From Caldifarciminota bacterium (GTDB taxonomy: Bacteria > Hydrothermota > Tepidihabitantia > B3-TA06), in contig JAFGSK010000031.1 in assembly GCA_016934635.1 (NCBI GenBank), positions 1 to 53,418 of the forward strand: DNA of 53,418 nucleotides. Reading direction: 5' to 3'. This document shows positions 40,737 to 49,014 of this stretch, piece after piece. The position numbers and the translations under genes are program-made. Each line of letters starts with the position of its first letter. Within the stretch, counting starts at the first letter, position 1. The notes below the pieces were generated by a model, which saw only the letters and a list, made by a program, of their open reading frames with translations, was not told where the DNA came from and ran no database searches.

Positions 40737-42068
40737 ATGGCGAAACCTGAAATAAAGAAGCTACCCGGGAAGGCCTTCGAGGCCCTGGTAAAGAAGAGCA
40801 ACAAGTACCTTTCACCTTCCTATACACGTGACGGGATGTATTCGGTGGCCGCCGATCACGGCCAGGGGGTGAATATCTGGGATGTTGACGGGAACAAGTT
40901 TCTGGATTTTGCCGCAGGTATCGCCGTATGTGCAACTGGGCATTGCCATCCCAATGTTGTTAAGACTATTTCCGATCAGGCAGGAAAGCTCCTGCATATG
41001 TCCGGTACCGACTTCTACTATCCCCCCCAGTCGGCACTCGCAGAAAAACTGGCCGAGATAACCCCAGGTTCACCTAACAAGAAGGTTTTTCTTTCCAACT
41101 CCGGAGCCGAATCGGTTGAAGCTGCGATGAAGCTTTCCCGGTATCATACGAAACGACCCTACTGGATTGCATTCCACGGGGCTTTCCACGGACGCACCTT
41201 CGGTGCACTCTCTCTGACTTCATCCAAGTACGTGCAGAGACAGCGTTTTGCCCCGCTTGTTCCCCAGGTAATCCACGTACCTTATCCCAATTGCTATCGC
41301 TGTGTATTTAATGAAACCTATCCGGGCTGCGACCTTAGGTGTCTAAAATACATCGAAGATGTAGTATTCAAGGGAGAGGTTCCTGCCGAGGAAGTGGCTG
41401 GTTTCTTCGTGGAGCCCATCCAAGGGGAGGGCGGTTACAACGTTCCGCCTCAGGGTTACATGAAGGCGCTCAATGCGCTCATCTCCAAGTACGGAATCCT
41501 GTTTATAGACGATGAGATTCAGGCAGGGATGGGACGCACAGGCAAGATGTTTGCCATCGAGCACGATGAAGTTCTGCCCGACATCGTGACGATCGCCAAG
41601 GGGATTGCATCAGGGATGCCTTTGGGGGCAACGGTTGCCTCCTCGGCAATAATGGACTGGAAGCCGGGCGCTCACGCATCCACCTTTGGCGGCAACCCAG
41701 TATCTTGCAGGGCGGCGCTAGCGACCATCGAGCTTCTGGAGCAAGAACTGGTCGAGAACGCAGCCAAGGTTGGCGACTACTTCCTGCCCCAGCTCGAAGA
41801 ACTCGTCAAGAAGTGGCCCAACCTCGATCACGCAAGAGGACGCGGCTTGATGCTCGGGATAGAGGTCGTTAAATCAAAAGAGACCCGCGAAGGCTTGCCT
41901 GAAAAGCGCCTTGCCGTGGTTCGTCAGGCGTTCATGCGCGGTTTGATCATCCTTCCTTGCGGCGCATCCGGCATCAGGTTCATCCCGCCCCTGGTTGTGA
42001 CCAGGGAGGATGTCGATACAGCGCTTTCTATCCTTGCCGATACACTCAAAGAGGTATTCAAGCGCTGA
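40737..42068 (+). CDS. Class III PLP aminotransferase (acetylornithine aminotransferase family)
   Basis: 443 residues, fold-type I pyridoxal-phosphate enzyme. The PLP lysine is in IAKGIASGMPLGA, preceded by FIDDEIQAGMGRTG (PLP Asp and ring-stacking region), SNSGAESVEAAMKL and FHGAFHGRTFGAL. A cysteine-rich insertion PNCYRCVFNETYPGCDLRC is typical of the archaeal/thermophile branch that contains ornithine delta- or 4-aminobutyrate aminotransferases and broad amino-acid racemases, so the substrate is uncertain. Start ATG 40737 has GGAGG 7-11 bp upstream; the longer frame to 40695 covers the leader hairpin. Two TetR regulators follow on the opposite strand and could regulate it. Confidence 0.92.
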   Translation: MAKPEIKKLPGKAFEALVKKSNKYLSPSYTRDGMYSVAADHGQGVNIWDVDGNKFLDFAAGIAVCATGHCHPNVVKTISDQAGKLLHMSGTDFYYPPQSALAEKLAEITPGSPNKKVFLSNSGAESVEAAMKLSRYHTKRPYWIAFHGAFHGRTFGALSLTSSKYVQRQRFAPLVPQVIHVPYPNCYRCVFNETYPGCDLRCLKYIEDVVFKGEVPAEEVAGFFVEPIQGEGGYNVPPQGYMKALNALISKYGILFIDDEIQAGMGRTGKMFAIEHDEVLPDIVTIAKGIASGMPLGATVASSAIMDWKPGAHASTFGGNPVSCRAALATIELLEQELVENAAKVGDYFLPQLEELVKKWPNLDHARGRGLMLGIEVVKSKETREGLPEKRLAVVRQAFMRGLIILPCGASGIRFIPPLVVTREDVDTALSILADTLKEVFKR

Positions 42069-42148
42069 TACAAGAACCAGGTGCAGATGAAGCCCCGAGA
42101 TAGCCCGCAAGCCCGGGTTGCGGGCTATTGCGAACTCGAGACTCAACG

Positions 42149-42784
42149 CTAAGGCAGAAGTATCGACGCAGGCTGGTGGTTTTTTATTCCGTTAATGAAA
42201 AGGTCGGTTACGAACTCGTGAATGGGTTCAGGAAACAAGCCAGGTTTTGTCCGATTGACCGCTCTCAATCTGTGAATAGCCCCGGTGTACATAACGAGTG
42301 TTTGAGCGATAGCCTTGGGGTTACCGGCACGGAACTCGTCTTGAGCAATTCCTTCAAGCACGAACCTTTCCAAAAGTTCCAGCTGGAAAAGCTGTAACTC
42401 CTGGTGAAGCGGGTGAATTAACCAGTTCAACCTGAGTTGGGTGTTGGTATCGTATTCCCTGCCGTATACGTCCGAAGGCGGGGGGAGTTCCTCCAGGTAT
42501 CGGAAGAAGAGTCCGATCTTGTCACGGGCTGTATCAAAGTTTTCGAGTTCTCTATAGAAATCCTCGAACGCCTTTTCCAGGGAATAGATGCTCGTAGCGA
42601 AGAACAACTCCTCTTTCGTCTGAAAAACCTTGTAGAAGGTTGGTTTTGAGATGCCTGCATCGGAGCAGATATCGTCTACTGCGGATCTTCTGAAGCCGTG
42701 TTCGGCAAAGTTCTTGTGGGCTGCATCGAGGATTCTTTCAACCTTCTTGTCGGCAGGATGGGCAATCTCGGTCAGGGTCAGCAA
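42149..42784 (-). CDS. TetR/AcrR family regulator 1
   Basis: 211 residues. N-terminal helix-turn-helix ILDAAHKNFAEHGFRRSAVDDICSDAGISKPTFYKVF, with the TetR hallmark F-x-x-x-G-F-x-x-x-x-x-x-x-I and KPTFYKVF recognition helix; the C-terminal ligand and dimer domain is helical. I choose TTG 42784 because MLTLTEIAHPADKKVERIL aligns from residue 1 with the paralogue at 43725 and GGAGG lies 4 bp before it. Homologous frames extend to 42823 without a ribosome binding site. Orientation converges on the aminotransferase gene. Confidence 0.9.
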   Translation of the reverse strand: MLTLTEIAHPADKKVERILDAAHKNFAEHGFRRSAVDDICSDAGISKPTFYKVFQTKEELFFATSIYSLEKAFEDFYRELENFDTARDKIGLFFRYLEELPPPSDVYGREYDTNTQLRLNWLIHPLHQELQLFQLELLERFVLEGIAQDEFRAGNPKAIAQTLVMYTGAIHRLRAVNRTKPGLFPEPIHEFVTDLFINGIKNHQPASILLP

Positions 42785-43119
42785 TTTTCCTCCAAATAGG
42801 TATAGTTTATTAAGCCCTGCCATTCAATCCATACCATTCATAGTTTAGACAGACGTGACCTTAAAAATCATTCGATCTTGGAAGCGAGGAGCTTGTTCGT
42901 TAATACGAATTTGAACCACAGAGAGCGCCGAGAGGAGACAGCGATCTATGAAAAGATCAGCATTTACTGATCTAGCAAAGGTCGTTAATGCATTCAAATA
43001 TCGAGATGTTAACGACAAATTCAATCTGTCTCATCGGAGAAAGAATCATTTGGCTAGAATAACCTTGGATTAATGCGCCGACACAGAAATCGTCAGGTTA
43101 TCGAATCTGACTGTACTCT

Positions 43120-43725
43120 TTACTTATGCTTCAGGATTCCGTGCTGAAGCAGATCAAACAGGAACCTTGCGTCCGAATCCTTGGCTATGCCAGGTATCTC
43201 GGGTTCGAAGATGACGAACAGAAGTGAAGACAGAACGATTATGTGTGCGGTGCGTCTGGGGTCCTTGGTGCGAAATTCATCCGAGGCAATACCTTCAAGG
43301 ATTATCTTTTCCACGAAATCAACCGAGGCAAGATAGTTTTCCTGGTTCAGAGGATGCCCGGCCCAGCTTCGGGAAAGATCCGGCGCTTGTCTGAAGGTTT
43401 CGGTAAGCAGGGGAGAGGAGCGCAAGTATTCCTCGGTGACCGCAAGAAATATAGAGAGCTTATCTGTGGCGGTTTTGATGTCTTTGATGCGTTCATAATA
43501 ACTGGAGTACCACTCCCGTGAAAGATAGATCATTACGGCAAAGAATAGGGATTCTTTCCTGTCGAAGAATTTGTAAAAGGTCGGCTTTGATATGCCGGCA
43601 TCCATGCAGATGTCTCCGATTGAGGATTTGCGAAATCCGTATTTGGTAAAGTGCTTTACTCCTGCCTTGAGTATCTTTTCAACGCGAGGATCCGTAGGAT
43701 TGAATAGTTCGGTATAGCTAAGCAC
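43120..43725 (-). CDS. TetR/AcrR family regulator 2
   Basis: 201 residues, paralogue of the neighbouring regulator: MLSYTELFNPTDPRVEKIL, ILKAGVKHFTKYGFRKSSIGDICMDAGISKPTFYKFF and an effector domain that diverges more (SYYERIKDIKTATDKL). GTG 43725 with GGAGGG about 4 bp upstream. A palindrome at 43792-43809 in its promoter region is a candidate operator. The 278 bp separating the two regulators hold no gene. Confidence 0.9.
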   Translation of the reverse strand: MLSYTELFNPTDPRVEKILKAGVKHFTKYGFRKSSIGDICMDAGISKPTFYKFFDRKESLFFAVMIYLSREWYSSYYERIKDIKTATDKLSIFLAVTEEYLRSSPLLTETFRQAPDLSRSWAGHPLNQENYLASVDFVEKIILEGIASDEFRTKDPRRTAHIIVLSSLLFVIFEPEIPGIAKDSDARFLFDLLQHGILKHK

Positions 43726-43791
43726 TAACCCTCCACTTACCGTAATTTGAATTATTCATATTCATTATGTACTCCAGTTGTTTACGATTTT

Positions 43792-43809
43792 ACGAAAAAC
43801 GTTTTCCGT
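43792..43809. promoter_or_regulatory. Candidate TetR operator palindrome
   Basis: ACGAAAAAC-GTTTTCCGT, an 18-bp inverted repeat with one mismatched pair, 67 bp before the second TetR start and touching a TATAAT (43809-43814) on the plus strand. Autoregulation is common for TetR proteins; no experimental support is visible. Confidence 0.4.
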
Positions 43810-44005
43810 ATAATTAGACGTACTCAGTAGGGAAATGTTGCCTGGGTTTATGTACATAGACAAACACAAGGGCACAAAGCTATGCGGAGTTCCTTAATCC
43901 GGTGCATTCGCGACCAGCTAAGCACGAAACTGTGTACCGACGATTGTTACCGAAGGAGGATTAGAGGGAATTCTTATCTGTGGTTATTGAGTTCTGGGCA
44001 TCCCT

Positions 44006-44302
44006 TTAATTTTCCTTGAAAGGCAGGAACAGCAGGAGAAGGGCCGTGGCTGTCATGAATATAGCTGAAAGAAAGGTGAAGCGAAGGTTGAACCCGAAAC
44101 TGAACTCAAAGAAACCCAGGGAGGTGGAGAATTGGTCTATCCCGAATTTTACACCGTCAACGAGTAGTTCTTTCAACCATTCTGCTTTGATTACAGGCCT
44201 GAGGGCGGAAGAGGCAGCGGTTCCAACCAGGATTCCCAGGAATGAACCCCACACGCTGCTCCAAATTCGCCTTGGCCAGTTCTTCTTGGGTTTCTCGTTC
44301 AT
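44006..44302 (-). CDS. Small membrane protein, possibly DUF4321-like
   Basis: 98 residues with two hydrophobic segments (SVWGSFLGILVGTAASSALR and FTFLSAIFMTATALLLLFLP) around a short polar loop. The size, topology and N-terminal GSFLGILVG pattern are like DUF4321 proteins, which sit in similar clusters, but the assignment is tentative. ATG 44302 overlaps the stop of the Gx transporter gene by 4 bp, so it is the last gene of the ApbE operon. Confidence 0.65.
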   Translation of the reverse strand: MNEKPKKNWPRRIWSSVWGSFLGILVGTAASSALRPVIKAEWLKELLVDGVKFGIDQFSTSLGFFEFSFGFNLRFTFLSAIFMTATALLLLFLPFKEN

Positions 44303-44874
44303 CCAGGCATCCTACTCGATATGGGCTTGCTGTCAATCCCAAGATAGGGGAGTATTGCCCTTGTGATTATCCCTATAAGCGCCCCGGCCACGGTTCCCAC
44401 AACAACCATGACCGGTGCAAGCAGGAATAAGTTGACGCTCTGAACGATCAATAAATAGGCAATACCGAGCTGAAATAGATTGTGGGTTACAGCTCCAATA
44501 ACACTTACCCCAACCGGACCTAACCAGCGACCCGCGAGTTTCCTGGCCCCTGCCATTATCCAGTAGGAAGGGATGCCCGCACCTAAAGCAAAGATTACGA
44601 GTGGAAAGAAACGACCTGAGAAGAGTGAACCGAGCAGTGCCTTGATCAACAATACAAAGAAACCGTCGACAGGGGAGAGCGTGTACAAGGCCAGGAGTAC
44701 GCCGATGTTGCCTGCCCCGATTCGCAGCCAGGGTATGGGCAGAGGGATAAGGTTTTCAACAACGTATAGGGAAAGGGAAAGCCCGGCAAGCAGGGCGAGG
44801 TTTCGCAGCCTGGGAGAAAGCCGGGAACGGTCTTTACTTCTATCAGGTTTATTCCTAGTAGGTGACGGCGTCAA
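44299..44874 (-). CDS. Gx transporter family membrane protein
   Basis: 191 residues with five to six membrane segments; the ENLIPLPIPWLRIGAGNIGVLL stretch and the ALLGSLFSGRFFPL motif identify the family annotated as Gx transporter or heptaprenyl diphosphate synthase component I. These proteins are relatives of ECF/RnfD-type membrane components and travel with NusG-II and ApbE genes. Start TTG 44874 overlaps the NusG-II gene by 20 bp with AAGGA upstream. A basic 25-residue N-terminus precedes the first segment. Confidence 0.85.
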   Translation of the reverse strand: MTPSPTRNKPDRSKDRSRLSPRLRNLALLAGLSLSLYVVENLIPLPIPWLRIGAGNIGVLLALYTLSPVDGFFVLLIKALLGSLFSGRFFPLVIFALGAGIPSYWIMAGARKLAGRWLGPVGVSVIGAVTHNLFQLGIAYLLIVQSVNLFLLAPVMVVVGTVAGALIGIITRAILPYLGIDSKPISSRMPG

Positions 44875-45223
44875 CTGCGCTTTGTCCTTCTATGGTAATA
44901 ACGATCCGGTTGGGCAGACAGACCAAGCTCTCACCCGGCCTTTTTATCTTTCCCTGCTTCATACATAGCTTGTTAGGGCAAGGTGCATCGATAATCCATA
45001 CATGTTTGTCATCGATCCTTAGTTTTGTCTCGCCTAGAGGACCGGTAAGGGTGAGGGTTGTATCTCGCAGAGGGATGCGGAACTCCTCCATGCTGGTCTT
45101 TACGTGTAACTTAGTTGGGTGTGATTGTGATCTTGCAAGATGAATAAAGAGCCATGCGCTGCCTGCCGCTGCAACAAGGATTATTACGAGTATGACATCG
45201 CCGCGTTTGAAGAAGCCTCTCAC
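44855..45223 (-). CDS. NusG domain II-containing membrane-anchored protein
   Basis: 122 residues: one N-terminal transmembrane segment (GDVILVIILVAAAGSAWLF) and an extracytoplasmic NusG-II beta domain with IIDAPCPNKLCMKQGKIKRPGESLVCLPNRIVITI. The C-P-N-x-x-C-x-x-x-G and final VCLPN cysteines are the family hallmark. Known to accompany ApbE/Rnf-related clusters; its exact role is unknown. The start overlaps the AmrS stop by 4 bp. Confidence 0.88.
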   Translation of the reverse strand: MRGFFKRGDVILVIILVAAAGSAWLFIHLARSQSHPTKLHVKTSMEEFRIPLRDTTLTLTGPLGETKLRIDDKHVWIIDAPCPNKLCMKQGKIKRPGESLVCLPNRIVITIEGQSAVDAVTY

Positions 45224-46206
45224 AGGATAAAGTCAACCTCGCGACCGCATCCTGCGCAGCGGCAGTCCTTTATCCCTGTTATATCTGTGTGGTACGCAAC
45301 CCTTTCCACGAGTACTTTCCCGCACGAAGGACACAGGGTGTTCTGCCCTTCGGCAAGCATCACGTTCCCAAGGTATACGTAAGCGAGGCGGGCACTGGCC
45401 TTTCTATATGCCCTTAACATGGTGTCTATCGGGGTTGAAGGGGCAGTGTACCTTCCGTGAGGGTAGTAGCGTGATAGATGAAAAGGGATTGTGGGATCAA
45501 GTTTTTCAATAAAAGAGATAACCTCGTCGATTTGCCTGTCTGAGTCGTTCGCCTCCGGGACCAACAACAAGGTTACCTCAACGAATACGCCTGTCTGGTA
45601 AAGCAACCTGATAGTTCTGAGCGTACTTTCCAGATCGCCCTTGAGGGTCTTGCGGTAGAAATCCTCGTCCCCTTTAAGGTCTATGTTTGCCGCGTCAAGA
45701 TAGGGCAGAAGTTCTTCCAAAGGCTCCTGGTTTATCGTGCCGTTGGATACGATGATGTTGTAAAGCCCTGCTTTCTGGGCTGCCTTGCACGCATCGAGCA
45801 CGTACTCAAACCAGACAAGGGGCTCGGTATAGGTATAGGCAATTCCTTTGGAACGGCTCCTCCGTGCGCTTTGGACGAGCGCTTCGGGTTCAACGTACTG
45901 GTCAGGGCGAAGCGGCCTGCGTGAGATTTCCGTATTCTGACAGAATGGGCATGCAAGGTTGCATCCTGCCGCTGCAACCGAAAGGATGTCTTGGCCAGGA
46001 AAGAAATGATAAAGGGGTTTCTTTTCGATAGGGTCAAGGTGTGCGGCAACCAGGCTTCCATATGTTTCAGCAATCAGCTTCCCATCAATGTTTCGACGGG
46101 CAAGACAAAAACCCAATTCCCCTTCCCCAAGAACGCATTCGTGGAAACAGAGCCTGCACTTGACCTTTCCATCTGCTAGCTTATCGTAATAAAGCGCTTC
46201 CTTCAC
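45220..46206 (-). CDS. amrS: AmmeMemoRadiSam-type radical SAM enzyme
   Basis: 328 residues. AAGCNLACPFCQNTEIS carries the CxxxCxxC that binds the radical-SAM [4Fe-4S] cluster, preceded by CRLCFHECVLGEGELGFC and followed by the typical IAYTYTEPLVWFEY and NIDLKGDEDFY segments. A C-terminal cysteine set, CPSCGKVL and CRCAGCGREV, could bind a second metal. The family's reaction is undetermined; partners MEMO1 and AMMECR1 are not in the window. Overlap of 4 bp with apbE on one side and NusG-II on the other places it inside the flavin-transfer operon. Confidence 0.9.
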   Translation of the reverse strand: MKEALYYDKLADGKVKCRLCFHECVLGEGELGFCLARRNIDGKLIAETYGSLVAAHLDPIEKKPLYHFFPGQDILSVAAAGCNLACPFCQNTEISRRPLRPDQYVEPEALVQSARRSRSKGIAYTYTEPLVWFEYVLDACKAAQKAGLYNIIVSNGTINQEPLEELLPYLDAANIDLKGDEDFYRKTLKGDLESTLRTIRLLYQTGVFVEVTLLLVPEANDSDRQIDEVISFIEKLDPTIPFHLSRYYPHGRYTAPSTPIDTMLRAYRKASARLAYVYLGNVMLAEGQNTLCPSCGKVLVERVAYHTDITGIKDCRCAGCGREVDFIL

Positions 46207-47165
46207 TTATTCTGCCTTATTCTGGGGAAACCATCGGTCATTACCATTGAGCCGTCTGCAAGTATTACAAGTCCTTCCAGTTCGGCAAGGGTGTTCAAGG
46301 TATCGATTCCTGCCTTGCCCATAACGAAAAGTGCAGTTGCCCATGCGTCGGCCTGGAGCGCGGTTTGAGCGATTACGGTCGCGGATACTGCCTTGCGGGC
46401 AGGTTCACCCGTGGAGGGGTCAATAAGATGATGGTATCTTATCCCATCTTCTATATAAAAGTTCTCGTAATCCCCTGAAGTGGCAATCGCACCCCGAGGT
46501 ATCTTTACGATTCCGATGAGACCTTGCTTCCTTGGATGGCGGATTCCTATTCTCCAGCCCGGGGACCTTGTCCCGAGGCAGAAGATGTCTCCACCTGCAT
46601 CTATAAGCGCCTTCTTTATACCCATGTTTTGAAGTACTTCAACGGCTTTGTCAACTGCATAACCCTTGGCTATCCCGGACAGATCAACTTTTACACCTTC
46701 TGTAGTTACCGTATCGCCTTTCACGCGAACCTTTTGCCAGGCTACATATTCCAAAACACTATCGATTTCCTCTGAGGCAGGAACTGTTTGATCTCCTGTG
46801 GTGTCGTAAAAGCCCCACAGTTCGAGTAAAGGATAGACCGTCGGGTCGAATGCTCCGCCTGAAAGTCTGCTTACCTCAAGGCCATCACAGACAACAAGGG
46901 ATAATTCAGAAGAAACGATTCGATTTTGCGTATTTAACACCTTAACTTCGCTCTTTTCGTTAAAATGGCTGGTGAGAGCTTCAACCCTTTCCACTTCACG
47001 GAATGCGGCATCAAGGGCTTGATTTAAGTTCTCTTGCGAGGTTCCCCATATCTTTATCCTTACGTAGGTGTTCATCTGAAACCGGGTTTCCTCGATTGTA
47101 TTTACATTACATCCCAGCCAACTGACTGCGAGGAATAGTGCCATACAAAGGTTTGTATACCGCAT
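46203..47165 (-). CDS. apbE: FAD:protein FMN transferase lipoprotein
   Basis: 320 residues. Signal peptide with lipobox SWLGC, so it acts outside the cytoplasmic membrane, attaching FMN to Ser/Thr of target flavoproteins. Motifs: MNTYVRIKIWG, VDLSGIAKGYAVDKAV, ALIDAGGDIFCLG, the metal/FAD loop HHLIDPSTGEPAR and ALQADAWATALFVMG. It heads the operon with AmrS, NusG-II, Gx transporter and the small membrane protein, consistent with flavinylation of an extracytoplasmic electron-transfer chain; no FMN-binding target protein is in view. Start ATG 47165. Confidence 0.94.
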   Translation of the reverse strand: MRYTNLCMALFLAVSWLGCNVNTIEETRFQMNTYVRIKIWGTSQENLNQALDAAFREVERVEALTSHFNEKSEVKVLNTQNRIVSSELSLVVCDGLEVSRLSGGAFDPTVYPLLELWGFYDTTGDQTVPASEEIDSVLEYVAWQKVRVKGDTVTTEGVKVDLSGIAKGYAVDKAVEVLQNMGIKKALIDAGGDIFCLGTRSPGWRIGIRHPRKQGLIGIVKIPRGAIATSGDYENFYIEDGIRYHHLIDPSTGEPARKAVSATVIAQTALQADAWATALFVMGKAGIDTLNTLAELEGLVILADGSMVMTDGFPRIRQNK

Positions 47166-47170
47166 ATCTC

Positions 47171-47198
47171 ATAATACTCCTCTGTCCGTTCGTGTCAA
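47171..47198 (-). promoter_or_regulatory. Promoter of the apbE operon
   Basis: Minus strand: TTGACA (47193-47198), 16-bp spacer and TATTAT (47171-47176), only five bases before ATG 47165. A GAGGAG in the spacer is 11 nt from the ATG and may serve if transcription starts earlier; otherwise the message is leaderless. Confidence 0.65.
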
Positions 47199-47202
47199 TG
47201 AG

Positions 47203-47230
47203 TTGACTTTGTTGCCAGCACACTTATACT
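47203..47230 (+). promoter_or_regulatory. Promoter of lipoprotein gene, leaderless geometry
   Basis: TTGACT (47203-47208), 16-bp spacer and TATACT (47225-47230), five bases before ATG 47236 and with no Shine-Dalgarno sequence. It diverges from the apbE promoter; the two -35 boxes are 4 bp apart. Confidence 0.7.
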
Positions 47231-47235
47231 GAGTA

Positions 47236-47793
47236 ATGAAAAAAAGATGGGTTCTTTTTATCCTCGCAGTCTTCTTGATCATCGGGACTGCCTGCGACAA
47301 CCAGCGTCAGCTGCGTGAGATACTAGCCGCGCGTACGTTCGAGTTGGGTTATATCGAAGGAGAGATATTCACCCTTACATTGGCTATCCGTGGTCTTATC
47401 GATACGTCCTCTTTTAAGCATACGGATCTTGACGAAGAGGTAAGACATAAGTGGGATGACATAGATAAGCATACTATGATCGAGGTTTGCGATTCGTTAG
47501 GTATTGTTTTTGACGATGTACTCTCAAATAGCCTTCTCTTGATCTACCGAGAAGCTTACCTTTTAGGAATCACCGAGGGTGTTAATGTAGCAGAAGTCGA
47601 ACTTTTTGGTAAGCCTGATACATTGACTAAGATTGATGTAGATTCTACTTTAGTAGATCATCACGATAACTTGAGTTTTGAGGAGGCCGGCGAGTTGGCC
47701 AAGGCCAAGGCTGCTTATGAGGAGGTAAAGTCAGATATGTTGTTGATGATTGAAAGTGTGGAGCTTACTGAAGTAGGTAGTGTTAAGCCCTGA
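47236..47793 (+). CDS. Hypothetical lipoprotein
   Basis: 185 residues. MKKRWVLFILAVFLIIGTAC is a lipoprotein signal with lipobox IGTAC, the Cys at 20 being the anchor. The body is acidic and mostly helical (AARTFELGYIEGEIFTLTLA, FEEAGELAKAKAAYEEVK), with no recognised domain. It is transcribed divergently from the apbE operon from a leaderless-type promoter. No downstream gene follows in the same direction within the window; 47794-48056 is without a gene. Confidence 0.7.
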   Translation: MKKRWVLFILAVFLIIGTACDNQRQLREILAARTFELGYIEGEIFTLTLAIRGLIDTSSFKHTDLDEEVRHKWDDIDKHTMIEVCDSLGIVFDDVLSNSLLLIYREAYLLGITEGVNVAEVELFGKPDTLTKIDVDSTLVDHHDNLSFEEAGELAKAKAAYEEVKSDMLLMIESVELTEVGSVKP

Positions 47794-48056
47794 AACCTCA
47801 GATTGAACTTCCCCCGGTCGTCTTCTAATTATCCTACTTCAGATATAATAATGGAAACGTGTACAGGTTAGAATTCCGTACGAGCACTTTACTTCGATTA
47901 ATCAGACTCTTTACGATGCATCCGTTCTTGCTAAAAAAACCCGTATCCACCTGAGAAGGAAACGGTATTTGCTTGTTTTTGAGTTCAATGCTAAGATCCT
48001 GTACCCTATGTAATTTACTCCCTGAAGAAAAGTTCATCTCCAGATTAGGTTACGGA

Positions 48057-48788
48057 TCAGTACTTATGCCGAATTGCGTCTATTTTTCCAAGTTCCCCTA
48101 GGATCTTGAAGAAAAGGGGTTGGTTTTCGCTTTCCGGATAGTCTTTAAGCATTTGTTCAAATAAGGCCTCAGCTTCGTCGAGTCGGTCTGAAAAAATCAT
48201 ACACCGCCCGGCACTTAAAAGGGCAAAAGGTATAAAGGAAGACTCCGGGTATTTCTCAGGCAATTCGAGGTAGAGCCTTATAGCCTCTGGGAAGCTCTGT
48301 TCCTCCTCAAGGCAATTTCCCTGAGCGTAGAATGCTGCGGCCTTTAGGAAGGATTCCTTAACCGGATAGATTTCTTCAAACCGGGCATACTCCTGTCGGG
48401 CTTCGGCAAATTGTTGTTTTCGATAGAGTACCTCGCCCAAATAGTAGTAGGCCTTTTGTCCGGGCAGGCTGCGTGGTTGGGTTTGAATCAAATTACGTAG
48501 TGTATCTTCCGCTGCTTGTAACTGGTTTTGCTGCATAAGTTGCTGTACGTTCATCAACGCGATGCTTGCCTCCATTGGAGGAGCGGCCTTACCCTTGCTT
48601 ATGAATCTGGAAATGACTATAGGAGCTAGGACGATAATCCCTATGACGGCCAGGGTTGTTATGGTTGCCTGTACAGGGCTTTTTACGTAGTACTGAGTAA
48701 TCTTCTGTACCGAATTTGTGAATGCGTCTTCCCGATGTATGTGCTTGTGTCCAGAACGGCTGTAAGCCGATGATGATCTTTTTGCCAT
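48057..48788 (-). CDS. Membrane-anchored TPR protein (BamD/YfgM-like)
   Basis: 243 residues. Basic N-terminus, a single transmembrane helix at about 40-62 (ATITTLAVIGIIVLAPIVIS), then TPR/Sel1-type helical repeats: EASIALMNVQQLMQQNQLQA, KAYYYLGEVLYRKQQFAEAR, AAFYAQGNCLEEEQSFPEAI and LLSAGRCMIFSDRLDEAEAL. It resembles ancillary periplasmic TPR proteins such as YfgM, though no specific role is shown. AAAAGGAGT precedes ATG 48788. A hairpin AAAAGCG/CGCTTTT (48810-48828) stands upstream. Confidence 0.8.
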   Translation of the reverse strand: MAKRSSSAYSRSGHKHIHREDAFTNSVQKITQYYVKSPVQATITTLAVIGIIVLAPIVISRFISKGKAAPPMEASIALMNVQQLMQQNQLQAAEDTLRNLIQTQPRSLPGQKAYYYLGEVLYRKQQFAEARQEYARFEEIYPVKESFLKAAAFYAQGNCLEEEQSFPEAIRLYLELPEKYPESSFIPFALLSAGRCMIFSDRLDEAEALFEQMLKDYPESENQPLFFKILGELGKIDAIRHKY

Positions 48789-48940
48789 ATGACTCCTTTT
48801 TTACCCCATAAAAGCGCTGCTCGCTTTTGTGAAGATCCCAATTTCTTGCCCAACAATAATTGCAGAGTTCTTACGAACAGAGCGTGCTTTGAAGGAAATC
48901 CCAAGAATTACTGGGATATCTAATCCTTTCCTAGTTTTCA

Positions 48941-49014
48941 TACCCCCGGAGGGATTCGAACCCACGGCCTATGGTTTAGGAAACCATCGCTCTATCCTTC
49001 TGAGCTACGGGGGC
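48941..49014 (-). tRNA. tRNA-Arg, anticodon CCU
   Basis: Cloverleaf on the minus strand: acceptor GCCCCCG paired with CGGGGGT (G1-U72 wobble) and A73 at 48941, D arm GCTC-AGAAGGATA-GAGC, anticodon arm ATGGT-TTCCTAA-ACCAT with anticodon CCT (reads AGG, Arg), and T arm GTGGG-TTCGAAT-CCC. CCA is not encoded. The integrase gene's last seven codons and stop run into its 5' end. Confidence 0.95.

Noticed and set aside
42900..42935. accacagagagcgccgagagg fragment, with relatives near 11668 and 43852
   Set aside because: Short degenerate similarity to common intergenic repeats; too weak to call a family.
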